From positions 1-64,000 of the forward strand of contig CAVXXW010000021.1 of NCBI GenBank assembly GCA_963765785.1: a stretch of DNA of 64,000 nucleotides, read 5' to 3'. The translations under genes were made by a program, and so were the position numbers. The notes under the pieces were generated by a model that saw nothing but the letters and a program-made list of their open reading frames with translations, was not told the DNA's origin and ran no database searches. This document shows, in pieces, positions 15,769-24,074 of the stretch. Each line of letters opens with the position of its first letter. Position 1 is the stretch's first letter. The DNA is from AC-32 sp963765785. GTDB lineage: Bacteria > Actinomycetota > Thermoleophilia > Gaiellales > Gaiellaceae.

Positions 15769-16396
15769 CCGCCTCGGCTGCCGGCGCCGGCTCGCGAAGC
15801 AGCCACAACCCGACGAACGCGAGCCAGAGGAAGAAGACGACCGTGCCGGCGCGCGTTGCGGCGCCGTCGCCTACGGCCGAGAAAAGCACGTTCGCGAGGA
15901 TGATCGCCGGCAAGGCGAGCAGGCTCGGCACCCAGGCACCGCGCCACGACGGGATCCGGCGGAAGGCGAGTGCGAGCAGCACCGGCGCGAGGAGCGTGAA
16001 CGCCGCGGTGAATCCAGACTCGATCTTGTGCGCGTGCGAGTGCCAGGTGTGGTTCGTGCACGCTGCGTCGATCCCGCGGCAGTCAAGCCGGAAGAGCCCG
16101 TCGAGAAAGCTGCCCACGCCGGCCAGAAGGAGCGCGGCGGCACCGAGCCTCCCGAGCACGCTCGGGCTCAGCGCGCTCCAGAGCCCAAGGGCGCAGACGA
16201 CGACGAGCACGCCGGTCAGGTTCGCGCCGAGCCGGTTGTAGAGCCACGGACTGGCCGCGGTGATCGCGCCGAGGTCGGAGATGTCGTCCCGCGCGACGCT
16301 GTACGCGGCCGGCTGTGCGAAGCCCCCGGCGACCCAGCCGACGGCGGCGGTCACGAACGCGAGGAGGCCGCAGGCCCCGGCGAAGCGGGCGGGCAT
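15734..16396 (-). CDS. DUF998 integral membrane protein
   Basis: A 220-residue protein with six hydrophobic segments and the DUF998 signature near the N-terminus (DDISDLGAITAASPWLYN). The middle includes FLDGLFRLDCRGIDAACTNH, with three cysteines that could form extracytoplasmic disulphides. Function is unknown. It has no close upstream partner; the SPW gene ends 33 bases before it on the same strand. Confidence 0.75.
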   Translation of the reverse strand: MPARFAGACGLLAFVTAAVGWVAGGFAQPAAYSVARDDISDLGAITAASPWLYNRLGANLTGVLVVVCALGLWSALSPSVLGRLGAAALLLAGVGSFLDGLFRLDCRGIDAACTNHTWHSHAHKIESGFTAAFTLLAPVLLALAFRRIPSWRGAWVPSLLALPAIILANVLFSAVGDGAATRAGTVVFFLWLAFVGLWLLREPAPAAEAATPLPAQPATS

Positions 16397-16428
16397 GCGC
16401 CCACCCTCTCACGCGGGGGCCTGAGGAG

Positions 16429-16818
16429 CTAGCCGGCCGCTGGGTGCTCGGCGCGGCGGTAGCTGTAGCCGCGCCGCACCGTCGTCAGGCCGAGGAAGAC
16501 CGCGGCCAGGCCGACGACGACGTGCGGAACCCAGACATTCGCCGAGTCGTCGGCGAAGCCGAACAGCCAGGGCGACAGCGCCAGAAATGTGCCGGCGACG
16601 ACGTCGATCACGTTGTGCACGGCCATCGGCGCGATCTTCCCGACGCCGAGCTCGTAGTCGGTGATCAGGCTGTAGGCGATCAGTCCGATTCCGAGCACGA
16701 TCGGGATCACGGTCGCCGCGGTGTGGTCGGAGAACTGGAAGATCCACGGCGCGGCGATCAGCGCAACGCCGACGATGTAGTCGAGCGGCGCGTGGAACCT
16801 CGTCGGGATGAAACGCAT
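16429..16818 (-). CDS. SPW-repeat membrane protein
   Basis: A 129-residue protein with four membrane spans arranged as two repeats. The first is PLDYIVGVALIAAPWIFQF and the second is DVVAGTFLALSPWLFGFAD, where the SPW motif appears. The first repeat has APW in its place. SPW-repeat proteins are small integral membrane proteins of unknown function. An AAAGGAG site lies just upstream of the ATG. Confidence 0.75.
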   Translation of the reverse strand: MRFIPTRFHAPLDYIVGVALIAAPWIFQFSDHTAATVIPIVLGIGLIAYSLITDYELGVGKIAPMAVHNVIDVVAGTFLALSPWLFGFADDSANVWVPHVVVGLAAVFLGLTTVRRGYSYRRAEHPAAG

Positions 16819-16932
16819 TGCGGCTCCTTTCGCGAAGTGCTTCCGGCGTGATTCGCACGCGCGCGCGATTCGGTTCTGCGGGAGCCGCGCTCCGGAGGCA
16901 GCCGGCGCAGCGGCCGCCCCCGGAGAGCATCC

Positions 16933-19533
16933 CTAACGAAGCGCGTCTGACAGCTGGAGCAGGACGGCGGCCTGGTCTGCGGTCAGCGCCTTGCCCGTCT
17001 GCGCACGCACCTGGTTCGCGAACGCGTCGAGCAGGTTCCCGCGCGTCTTGGCCGACTTCGCGGCGGCCGCGGCGGCGAGCTTGTCGTTGAGGCCGGCCGT
17101 GACGTCGGGGCTCGTGCTGAACCGCGTCACGAGATTCGCGAGCGACGGGAACGTCACCGACACCGTGAACGTGGTCGAGCCGTTGCCGACGTTTCCGGCC
17201 ACGTCCTCGGCGGTCGCGCTCAGCGTATGGCTCCCGAGCGCGAGGGTGTAAGCCGGTGCGTCCACGTCAGAGCAGGTGTCGGAGTCGAGGCCCGAGCCGG
17301 GGGTCGGGTCGCTCGCCGAGCACTGGATCGAGACCGTCTGGTCGACGGTGTAGCCGCCTGCGTTCCCGGTGTACGTGATCACCGGCGGCCGTGAGTCGTG
17401 CTTGACCGTCTCCGAGACCGCCCTCGAGGAGAGGATCGGCGCGGTCGTCGTCGTCACCGAGCACGAGCGGGTGACGACGCCCTCGGCGACGGCGCCGTCG
17501 TCACAGCCGGTCTTCGCGAACGGCTGGGCTCCGAAGCCCTGCCAGGTCACCGACACATCGCCGGTGTACCACCCGTCGCGCCCGTTCGGTGTGGCCGGGT
17601 CGACCGTCCCGCAGACGAAGCCGGTCCCGTTCAGGCCCGGCCCGGTGATCTTCGGCTTGTTCGTCGTGTTCGCCCCACCCGTCGGGAACGCAGTGTCGAA
17701 CCATTCCGGGAAGAACTGGTCGAGCCGCGCGTTGCACGACGCCGACGGCACGGGCAGCCAGCTGCGGAACTTGCCCTCGAGCTGCTGCTCCGTGATGTTG
17801 CCGCCGCCGTATGTGGTCTGAATGTCCTGCATCGCGGAGATCATCCGGTCGCGCCCGAGCGCCCGCCAGAGCGCGAGGTACGCCGTGCCCGGCCGTGTGT
17901 ACGTGTTCGAGTTGCTGAACAGGCTGCCTACGGTCGGGTTCGACGGCGCGGTGGTCCAGAACGTCCCGCTCGCCGTGCCGTAGTTGGTGTTGAAGCGGGC
18001 GATGAGGCTGTTCTCGAAGGCAGGCCCGCTCGAGCCGCCGCCCGCTGCGGTGCGCGCGGTCGTGAGGTACTCGCCGAGCGTCGCGAAGCCTTCCTTCCAG
18101 AACGTCAGGTTGAAGGCACCCTCGGAGACGTTGTCCCCGAACCACTGGTGCATGTTCTCGTGGTTGAAGGTGCCGAGCGACGTTCCGGTCGCGCCGCCGA
18201 TCGAGCCGCCGGCGAAGGTGATCTTGCCCTGCATCTCCTCCTCGAAGCTGGCGGGCGGTATGCCGACGACGACGCCGTCGGTCGTCAGCGGCCACGGCCC
18301 GTTGAAGATCTTCTGGAACTCGACAATGTCCTCCTGGTTGTCCATCGCGATCTTGTTGATCGCCTTCCGGGCCGCGGCGATCGAGCTGGCCTGCGCCTCG
18401 TAGTACTGGATGCCCGAGCTCGGGCTCGTCCGCGCGGTCAGGTCGTAGGAGCCGATGCTGTTCTCGACCAGGTAGTTCGCGATCGGCTCGGGCGAATGCC
18501 AGTGCCACGTCCACGAGCCGGCGGGAAAGTTCGCGTCCGGCGCGTTGACCGACGTGGGCGGCACGGACACGTCAGCTCCGACCGGTGCAACCGGCGGCGA
18601 GAAGCCGACGATCTCACCGTTGGCAACCGCGGTCTTCCCGACTGGGACGGTGTCGTAGAAGTCGTAGGTCGGCTTCGCGGTCGGATAATTGTTGAGCGGC
18701 ATCCACGCGAACGTCCCGATCGGCTCGGTCGTGACGAAGCTGCCGTCGTTGGGCGCGGCAGTCGTATTGACGCGGAACCACCCCTCGGTCGAGCCGTCGC
18801 CGTCCTGGTGCAGGCCGGGCCGGCCGGTGTAGTCGACCGTGACGGTGAACCTGGAGCCGTCGGCGATCGGCGCCGAGGGCGTGATCACGAGCTTCGTTGC
18901 CGGGCACTGCTGCCCGTTCTGGGAGTTGCCAGAGGTCGTCGGCGAGCACGCGGGCGGGTTCGGGTTCGTCGCGCTGACGGGGTTCGCGTTCGAGATCGCG
19001 TGCGCGGCCGGATCGGGGTCGTCCTGTCCGTTGGGATCGCCGGGATACGTCGGCTGCACGAACGTGAACGACGCAGGCTGGCCGTTCACCTCGACCGAGC
19101 TGACGGTCATGTTCGGACCGCTGCCGCCGGCGGTCAGGTTGTTCGATCGGTCGAAGTCGAGGCTGAAGTCCGTGAGGCACTGCGTCGAGCCCATCGTCAG
19201 GTCGACGTGGTTCCCCGCCAGCAGCTGGTTCGACAGCGTGTCGTAGACCATGTGCACGTCGGTGTGGACGCTCGTGTAGCCGCCGTTCCCCTGCTCCGGG
19301 TAGACGCGCGCGCCCAACGGAGACAGCGTCCGCGCGCCGGACGAGCATCCGTCCGGCGACAGCAGCGCCGACGACGAATGGACGATCGACGGAACGAAGA
19401 CGGCCGCCGTGTCCGGTGCGTCGCTCGAATCTTCGTCCGTGCGTGACGTCGTCGCGGAGCCGGCCGCCGGCAGTGCCAGCGCCAATGCCAATGCCGCCCC
19501 CACGGCAAGCCTGAACAGACCTGGGTGTCGCAC
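16933..19533 (-). CDS. secreted M1-family zinc metallopeptidase
   Basis: A signal peptide (RLAVGAALALALALPAAGSA) is followed by an N-terminal beta domain and then the catalytic domain. The zinc site reads HENMHQWFGD at about residue 457, with the third ligand Glu in FWKEGFATLGEY. The usual GAMEN exopeptidase motif is replaced by SFEEEMQG, so aminopeptidase activity cannot be assumed. A C-terminal part contains Ig-like/HYR-type sequence (VDQTVSIQCSASDPTPGSGL). At 866 residues it fits exported M1 enzymes. GTG 19533 is supported by GGGGAGG upstream. The likely role is extracellular peptide degradation. Confidence 0.82.
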   Translation of the reverse strand: MRHPGLFRLAVGAALALALALPAAGSATTSRTDEDSSDAPDTAAVFVPSIVHSSSALLSPDGCSSGARTLSPLGARVYPEQGNGGYTSVHTDVHMVYDTLSNQLLAGNHVDLTMGSTQCLTDFSLDFDRSNNLTAGGSGPNMTVSSVEVNGQPASFTFVQPTYPGDPNGQDDPDPAAHAISNANPVSATNPNPPACSPTTSGNSQNGQQCPATKLVITPSAPIADGSRFTVTVDYTGRPGLHQDGDGSTEGWFRVNTTAAPNDGSFVTTEPIGTFAWMPLNNYPTAKPTYDFYDTVPVGKTAVANGEIVGFSPPVAPVGADVSVPPTSVNAPDANFPAGSWTWHWHSPEPIANYLVENSIGSYDLTARTSPSSGIQYYEAQASSIAAARKAINKIAMDNQEDIVEFQKIFNGPWPLTTDGVVVGIPPASFEEEMQGKITFAGGSIGGATGTSLGTFNHENMHQWFGDNVSEGAFNLTFWKEGFATLGEYLTTARTAAGGGSSGPAFENSLIARFNTNYGTASGTFWTTAPSNPTVGSLFSNSNTYTRPGTAYLALWRALGRDRMISAMQDIQTTYGGGNITEQQLEGKFRSWLPVPSASCNARLDQFFPEWFDTAFPTGGANTTNKPKITGPGLNGTGFVCGTVDPATPNGRDGWYTGDVSVTWQGFGAQPFAKTGCDDGAVAEGVVTRSCSVTTTTAPILSSRAVSETVKHDSRPPVITYTGNAGGYTVDQTVSIQCSASDPTPGSGLDSDTCSDVDAPAYTLALGSHTLSATAEDVAGNVGNGSTTFTVSVTFPSLANLVTRFSTSPDVTAGLNDKLAAAAAAKSAKTRGNLLDAFANQVRAQTGKALTADQAAVLLQLSDALR

Positions 19534-19618
19534 GATGCCTCCCCTCGGAGTGGCCGATCGAATATCTCGGCCGACTATCCCACGCCTCACCCCGCGGGGC
19601 AACGGGCGCTCCGGCTCG

Positions 19619-20062
19619 TTACCCGCGGGACTCGAGCACGTCCTTGAGGCGGTGCAGATCCTTGGCGTTCGCGCGGCGCATCGAGCGCTTGAGGAGCACC
19701 GCGCTGAGGCGGCCGACACCCCGCGGCTCCGCGTGGTTGGCCAGGAGCATTCGCGTGCCGCCGCCCGGCTCGTCCCGCCAGGAGTACGTGGTCTCCATCG
19801 GGAAGCGGCCCTCGTCGGAGCGCATCACGAGCCGCTCACCGGGCACGAGCGCCGTGATCTCGTAGACGAACTCGAGCTGCCGGCCGAGCGACTCGGCGAG
19901 GAACCCGATCCGCGTGCCGACCGCGAGCGGACGCTTCGTCCGCCAGACCACGCGCTTGACGTGCTCGTACCAGGTGGTGGCGTTGTCGGGATCGGCCGTG
20001 AAGGCCGCGACCTCCGCCCGAGGCCGGTCGATCACGATCTCCGTGTTGATGTCGACCGGCAC
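19619..20062 (-). CDS. SRPBCC-family protein (polyketide cyclase/dehydrase fold)
   Basis: A 147-residue single START-like domain. The opening is VDINTEIVIDRPRAEVAAFT, followed by PDNATTWYEHVKRVVW, GTRIGFLAESLGR and a long C-terminal helix RSMRRANAKDLHRLKDVLE. Such proteins bind lipids or other hydrophobic ligands. It is the last gene of a MarR/ABC operon, 23 bases after the permease, so its ligand may relate to the transported compound. GTG 20062 begins exactly at the domain. Confidence 0.75.
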   Translation of the reverse strand: MPVDINTEIVIDRPRAEVAAFTADPDNATTWYEHVKRVVWRTKRPLAVGTRIGFLAESLGRQLEFVYEITALVPGERLVMRSDEGRFPMETTYSWRDEPGGGTRMLLANHAEPRGVGRLSAVLLKRSMRRANAKDLHRLKDVLESRG

Positions 20063-20085
20063 GGCGAAATCGTAGCCCTCGCCCG

Positions 20086-20880
20086 CTAGTCGATCAGCTT
20101 CCGCTCCATGGCGTAGATCGCGATCCGCCACATGATCAGAGCGAACAGGAGGAGGTAGCCGGCGCGGAGGAGGTCGTCCCAGCTCACGTTCATGAAGACG
20201 AAGTCGCGGACAAGCTGGACGCACTGGTGGAGTGGGTTGAACGCGCCGAGGACCTGCGCCCACTCGGGCAGCGCGCTCAGCGGGAAGAAGGTACCCGCGA
20301 CGAGGAAGAGCGGCGTCAGGACCGCGCTGATGATGTAGTTGAAGTTCTCGATCGACGACGCGAAGCCGGCGACCATGATCCCGAAGCAGGCCCAGCCGAG
20401 TCCAGCGAGGAAGCCGATGAACGGCACGGCGAACATGCCCCACGACGGATCGAGGCCGAACGCCATCGCGACGATCATCGGGACGCAGCCGTAGACGCCG
20501 GCGCGGGTCGCGACCCAGAGCGCCTCGGCAGTGACGAGCTCCTCGGTGTCGACCGGCGCCGCGAGGATCGCGTCGTAGGTGCGCTGGAACTTGTACTTGA
20601 CGAACGTGCCGAACATGGCAGGGAACGCGGCCGAGAACAGCACTGCCGTCGCGACGGTGCCGGTGCCGACGAACTCGACGTACGGGTACCCGGCGACGGT
20701 GCTGACGAGGGAGCCAAAGCCGAAGCCGAACGCGAGCAGGTAGATCGTCGGCTCGACCGTCGACGAGAAGGTGGTCGAGCGCCAGTACGAGCTGAAGTTG
20801 ACGACCTCGCGCACGAGCACGCCGGTCAGCGCCGGGCGCTCGAGCCGGCCGATCCGCTGTGCGTCGGCCCTGGCGCTCAC
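20086..20880 (-). CDS. ABC-2 type transporter permease
   Basis: A 264-residue permease with six membrane spans of the NodJ/DrrB type. Marks are REVVNFSSYWRSTTFSSTVEP, given as VNFSSYWRSTTFSS, then LAFGFGFGSLV, AAPVDTEELVTAEALW and FNPLHQCVQLVRDFVF near the end. It pairs with the ATPase at 20981-21877, and together they would form an exporter for a drug, lipid or polysaccharide. A 100-base gap holding a hairpin separates it from that ATPase gene. Confidence 0.83.
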   Translation of the reverse strand: MSARADAQRIGRLERPALTGVLVREVVNFSSYWRSTTFSSTVEPTIYLLAFGFGFGSLVSTVAGYPYVEFVGTGTVATAVLFSAAFPAMFGTFVKYKFQRTYDAILAAPVDTEELVTAEALWVATRAGVYGCVPMIVAMAFGLDPSWGMFAVPFIGFLAGLGWACFGIMVAGFASSIENFNYIISAVLTPLFLVAGTFFPLSALPEWAQVLGAFNPLHQCVQLVRDFVFMNVSWDDLLRAGYLLLFALIMWRIAIYAMERKLID

Positions 20881-20925
20881 AGCGTTGTCTCCTGAGGTCC
20901 GGCGGGTCGACCGGTCATTTCAGAC

Positions 20926-20952
20926 GGACGCACGAGCGAAGCCCGTGCGTCC
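20926..20952 (-). repeat. perfect 9-bp hairpin between ABC ATPase and permease genes
   Basis: GGACGCACG (20926-20934) pairs with CGTGCGTCC (20944-20952) across a nine-base loop. It lies inside an operon, where it may tune the ATPase-to-permease ratio by attenuation or mRNA stability. No T tract follows on the minus strand, so it is unlikely to be a full terminator. Confidence 0.45.
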
Positions 20953-20980
20953 TGAGAACGGCGTCGCAAGCGCCGCCTCG

Positions 20981-21877
20981 TCACTCGATCTCCTCGCCCG
21001 TCAGGAGCACGAAGACGTCCTCGAGGTTCGCCGGCCGGCGCTCGCCCTCGAAGCCCCGGCCGTCGCCGTCGACGCCGAGGATCGAGATGCTCGTGCCGGT
21101 GCGGCGCGTGCGCAGGCCCTCGGCCGCCGCCTCCTGCTGCACCTCCGCGAGGCGCGCGGGTGTTCCGAACACTTCGAGGACCTGCTGGCCGGCGTGCTCG
21201 AGCACGAGCTGCGCGGGCGGCCCGGCGGCGACGCACCGGCCGTGGGACATGATCAGGACGGTGTCCGCAAGGCGCTGCGCCTCCTCGATGTAGTGCGTCG
21301 ACATCAGGATCGTCGTGCCCTCCGTCCGCAGCGCGTCGATCAGCGCCCACAGCTCCTGCCGCACCTGCGGATCGAGTCCGACTGTCGGCTCGTCGAGCAG
21401 GATCAGCCGCGGCCGGTGCACGAGCGCCCGCGCGATCAGCAGCCGCCGGCGCATGCCGCCGGAGAGCTTGTCCACCTTGGTGTCGCGCCGGTGGCCGAGG
21501 TTCGCGATCTCGAGCGCCCGCTCGATCGCCTCGCGACGGTCAGGGCGCGGGACGCGGTAGAGATGCGCGAAGACGAGCAGGTTCTGCTCCACGGTCAGCG
21601 TCACGTCGAGATTGTCGAGCTGCGGGACGACGCCGCACTCGGCGCGGGCGGCCTTCGAGTCCTGCGGCAGCGAGTGCCCGAGCACCTCGAGCTCGCCGTC
21701 GTCGGGGATCGCCTGGGCGGTCAGGAGCCGCATCGTGGTCGACTTGCCTGCGCCGTTCGGGCCGAGCAGGCCGACGCAGGTGCCGACCGGCACGTCCAGG
21801 TCGAGGCCGGCCACGGCCGTGATCGATCCGTAGCGCTTTACGACGCCGCGCAGGCGAATCGCCTGCTCCCCGCTCAT
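20981..21877 (-). CDS. ABC transporter ATP-binding protein, DrrA/NodI type
   Basis: A 298-residue ATPase with Walker A LLGPNGAGKSTTMRLL, signature LSGGMRRRLLIARAL and Walker B LILLDEPTVGLDP. The C-terminal 80 residues form the extension typical of DrrA/NodI-like proteins, ending LEDVFVLLTGEEIE. It energises the permease encoded next. It follows the ATPase-permease fusion gene by ten bases, so two distinct ABC-2 systems share one operon. Confidence 0.85.
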   Translation of the reverse strand: MSGEQAIRLRGVVKRYGSITAVAGLDLDVPVGTCVGLLGPNGAGKSTTMRLLTAQAIPDDGELEVLGHSLPQDSKAARAECGVVPQLDNLDVTLTVEQNLLVFAHLYRVPRPDRREAIERALEIANLGHRRDTKVDKLSGGMRRRLLIARALVHRPRLILLDEPTVGLDPQVRQELWALIDALRTEGTTILMSTHYIEEAQRLADTVLIMSHGRCVAAGPPAQLVLEHAGQQVLEVFGTPARLAEVQQEAAAEGLRTRRTGTSISILGVDGDGRGFEGERRPANLEDVFVLLTGEEIE

Positions 21878-21887
21878 GCGACTCAGG

Positions 21888-23504
21888 CTAGAGAATCGCG
21901 CGCGGGTAGGTCTTGGCCGCGACGAGCGCGGTGACGGCGAGGAAGCCGGCCACGACGGTGAAGTCGAGCCAGAGCACGCCGCCGGCGGAGATTCCGAGCA
22001 GGAGGTCGCGCATCCCGTGCACCTCGTAGCTGAGCGGGTTCGCGTGCGCGACCGCCCGCAGCCACGCCGGCATGATCGCGAGCGGGTAGAGCGCGCTCGA
22101 CGCGAAGAAGAGCGGCATCACGACGAGCTGCCCGATCCCCATGAAGCGCTCGCGCGTACGGACGAGGGCGGCGAGGATCATCGAGAGGCAGGCGAAGGCG
22201 GCAGTGCCGAGCAGGAGCAGCACGACCGCGCCGACCACGCCCCAGACGCTCCAGCGGATGCCGATCCCGGCGATCGCGATCACGACGAAGAGGACGATCG
22301 CCTGCGCGAGGGCGCGGATCGCCGCGCCGGACGCCTTGCCGAGCACGATCCCGAGCCGCGGCAGCGGCGTCGCGAGCAGGCGCTGGAGCTGGCCCACGTC
22401 GCGCTCCCAGATCACGCCGAGCCCGAAGAAGATCGCGACGAAGAGCGCCGCCTGCGCCATCACGCCCGGCGCGAGGTACGCGCGGTAGTCGCTCGATCCC
22501 CCGGCCAGCGCGTGGTTGTGGCGGAGCGCGGTCCCGAAGACGAACAGCCAGAGCAGCGGCTGGACGGAGCGCGTGAAGATGTCGAGGTGGTCGTGCCGGA
22601 GCTTGCGCAGCTCGGCCCAGCCCATCGCGAACGTCCCATCGCGGAGACGGGCGGCCCGGACCGGCAGCAGCCTCAGTGCGTCAAGCGAGCCGGCGCGAAC
22701 GTCTGCGGCTGGCGCGGACATCCCTGAAGCTCCCCCCTCCTCGAGCCTGCCGCCGGTGGCCTCGGTGAAGACGTCCTCGAGAGCAGGGACGCCGTAGTGG
22801 GCGCGCAGCTCGGGCGGCGAGCCCTCGGCGGCGATCCGGCCGCGGTCCATGATCGCGATCCGGTCGCACTGCCGCTCCGCCTCCTCCATCTGGTGCGTGG
22901 TGACGAGGATCGTCGTCCCGGCCTGCTCGCGCAGCGCTTCGAGCCGCTCCCAGACGAGCCGGCGCGCGGTCGGGTCGAGGCCGACCGTCGGCTCGTCGAG
23001 GAAGAGCACCGACGGCTGCTTCAGGAGCGCCGTCGCGATCTCCAGCCGGCGCAGCATTCCGCCCGAGAGCGTGCGGCCAAGCCGGTCGAGGAACGACTCG
23101 AGCTGCATCGCCTCAACGGCCTCCTCGATGCGAGCGCGCCGCTCGCGCCTCGGGACTCCGGTCGCGCGGCCGTAGAACTCGAGGTTCTCGTACGCGGTCA
23201 GCGCGCCGTCGATCGAGATCGCCTGCGGCACGTAGCCGATCGCCTGGCGAACCGCGAGGCCGTCGCGGACGACGTCGTGGCCGGCGACGAACGCGCTGCC
23301 GACCGTGGGGCGCAGCAGCGTCGTCAGCACGCGGATCGTGGTCGTCTTGCCGGCGCCGTTCGGGCCGAGCAGGCCGAAGACCTCGCCCCCGCCGACGTCG
23401 AACGAGATGCCGGCGACCGCTTCGACCTCGCCGAAGCGGACGACGAGCCCGTCGACGAGCACGAGGCGCTCGGCGCGCTCCTCGGCGCGCGCGAGCGCGG
23501 TCAC
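21888..23504 (-). CDS. ABC transporter ATPase-permease fusion, daunorubicin-resistance type
   Basis: One uninterrupted 538-residue frame holds an ATPase domain and a permease domain. The ATPase has Walker A LLGPNGAGKTTTIRVL, signature LSGGMLRRLEIATAL and Walker B VLFLDEPTVGLDP, ending near residue 255 at LEDVFTEATGG. An ABC-2 permease with six spans follows (SVQPLLWLFVFGTALRHNHAL, given as QPLLWLFVFGTALRH; late motif FMGIGQLVVMPLFFAS). The usual arrangement is two separate genes. The start is GTG 23504, overlapping the marR stop as GTGA. The likely role is efflux of a hydrophobic drug or lipid. Confidence 0.82.
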   Translation of the reverse strand: MTALARAEERAERLVLVDGLVVRFGEVEAVAGISFDVGGGEVFGLLGPNGAGKTTTIRVLTTLLRPTVGSAFVAGHDVVRDGLAVRQAIGYVPQAISIDGALTAYENLEFYGRATGVPRRERRARIEEAVEAMQLESFLDRLGRTLSGGMLRRLEIATALLKQPSVLFLDEPTVGLDPTARRLVWERLEALREQAGTTILVTTHQMEEAERQCDRIAIMDRGRIAAEGSPPELRAHYGVPALEDVFTEATGGRLEEGGASGMSAPAADVRAGSLDALRLLPVRAARLRDGTFAMGWAELRKLRHDHLDIFTRSVQPLLWLFVFGTALRHNHALAGGSSDYRAYLAPGVMAQAALFVAIFFGLGVIWERDVGQLQRLLATPLPRLGIVLGKASGAAIRALAQAIVLFVVIAIAGIGIRWSVWGVVGAVVLLLLGTAAFACLSMILAALVRTRERFMGIGQLVVMPLFFASSALYPLAIMPAWLRAVAHANPLSYEVHGMRDLLLGISAGGVLWLDFTVVAGFLAVTALVAAKTYPRAIL

Positions 23505-23977
23505 CTGGCCACCAGCTCCGCGCTGCGCGTGTGCAGGGCGAGCGCCGCCTTCTCGGTCAGGCGCACGAGCTGGACGCGCTCGTCCGGGTCGAGTGTCGCA
23601 AGCACGTCGACGAAGAACTGCTGCCGCTGCGAGAGGACGCCCGACACGAGCTCCTCGCCGTCCTGCGTCAGCTCGACGACGATCGCGCGCCGGTCGCCCT
23701 CGACGGCGCCGCGATGCGCGAGCCCGAGCTCCTCGAGCCGGTCGACGAGTCGCGTCGCGGTCGTGTCGTCGACGCCGACGCGGTCGGCGAGCTCGCCGAT
23801 CCGCAGGCCGCCGTGCTCCGCGAGCAGGTCGAGCGCGCGAAGCTTGCTCGGCGTCAGCTTCGAGCCGAGCTCGGGGTGCAGCGACGCCTGCAGCCGGCGG
23901 CTGGCGAGGATCGAGCCCAGCTCGCGCCAGCAGGCGGAGAGCTCGGCCGCGAGCGATCTGAGCGAAGGACGGGACAT
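23501..23977 (-). CDS. MarR-family transcriptional regulator
   Basis: A 158-residue winged-helix protein. The DNA-binding part reads LTPSKLRALDLLAEHGGLRIG, given as LTPSKLRALDLLAEHGG, then ELADRVGVDDTTATRLVDRLEELG and the wing AVEGDRRAIVVELTQDG. Helices for dimerisation flank it. As first gene of the ABC operon and overlapping the fusion transporter, it is probably the ligand-responsive repressor of that operon. ACCTGCA occurs twice, 23 bases apart, just upstream of its start and may be part of its operator. Confidence 0.83.
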   Translation of the reverse strand: MSRPSLRSLAAELSACWRELGSILASRRLQASLHPELGSKLTPSKLRALDLLAEHGGLRIGELADRVGVDDTTATRLVDRLEELGLAHRGAVEGDRRAIVVELTQDGEELVSGVLSQRQQFFVDVLATLDPDERVQLVRLTEKAALALHTRSAELVAR

Positions 23978-24074
23978 ACCTGCAAGATACAGAAGTCGGC
24001 ACCTGCACCGAATCCTTACAGGAGCTTTACCGACTCATCGCGCTACGAGGCGTCGATCGTGGTTCACTAGCCGG

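Noticed and set aside
17398..19446. 682-codon plus-strand frame opposite the M1 peptidase
   Set aside because: Antisense shadow; the peptidase on the other strand explains the open frame.
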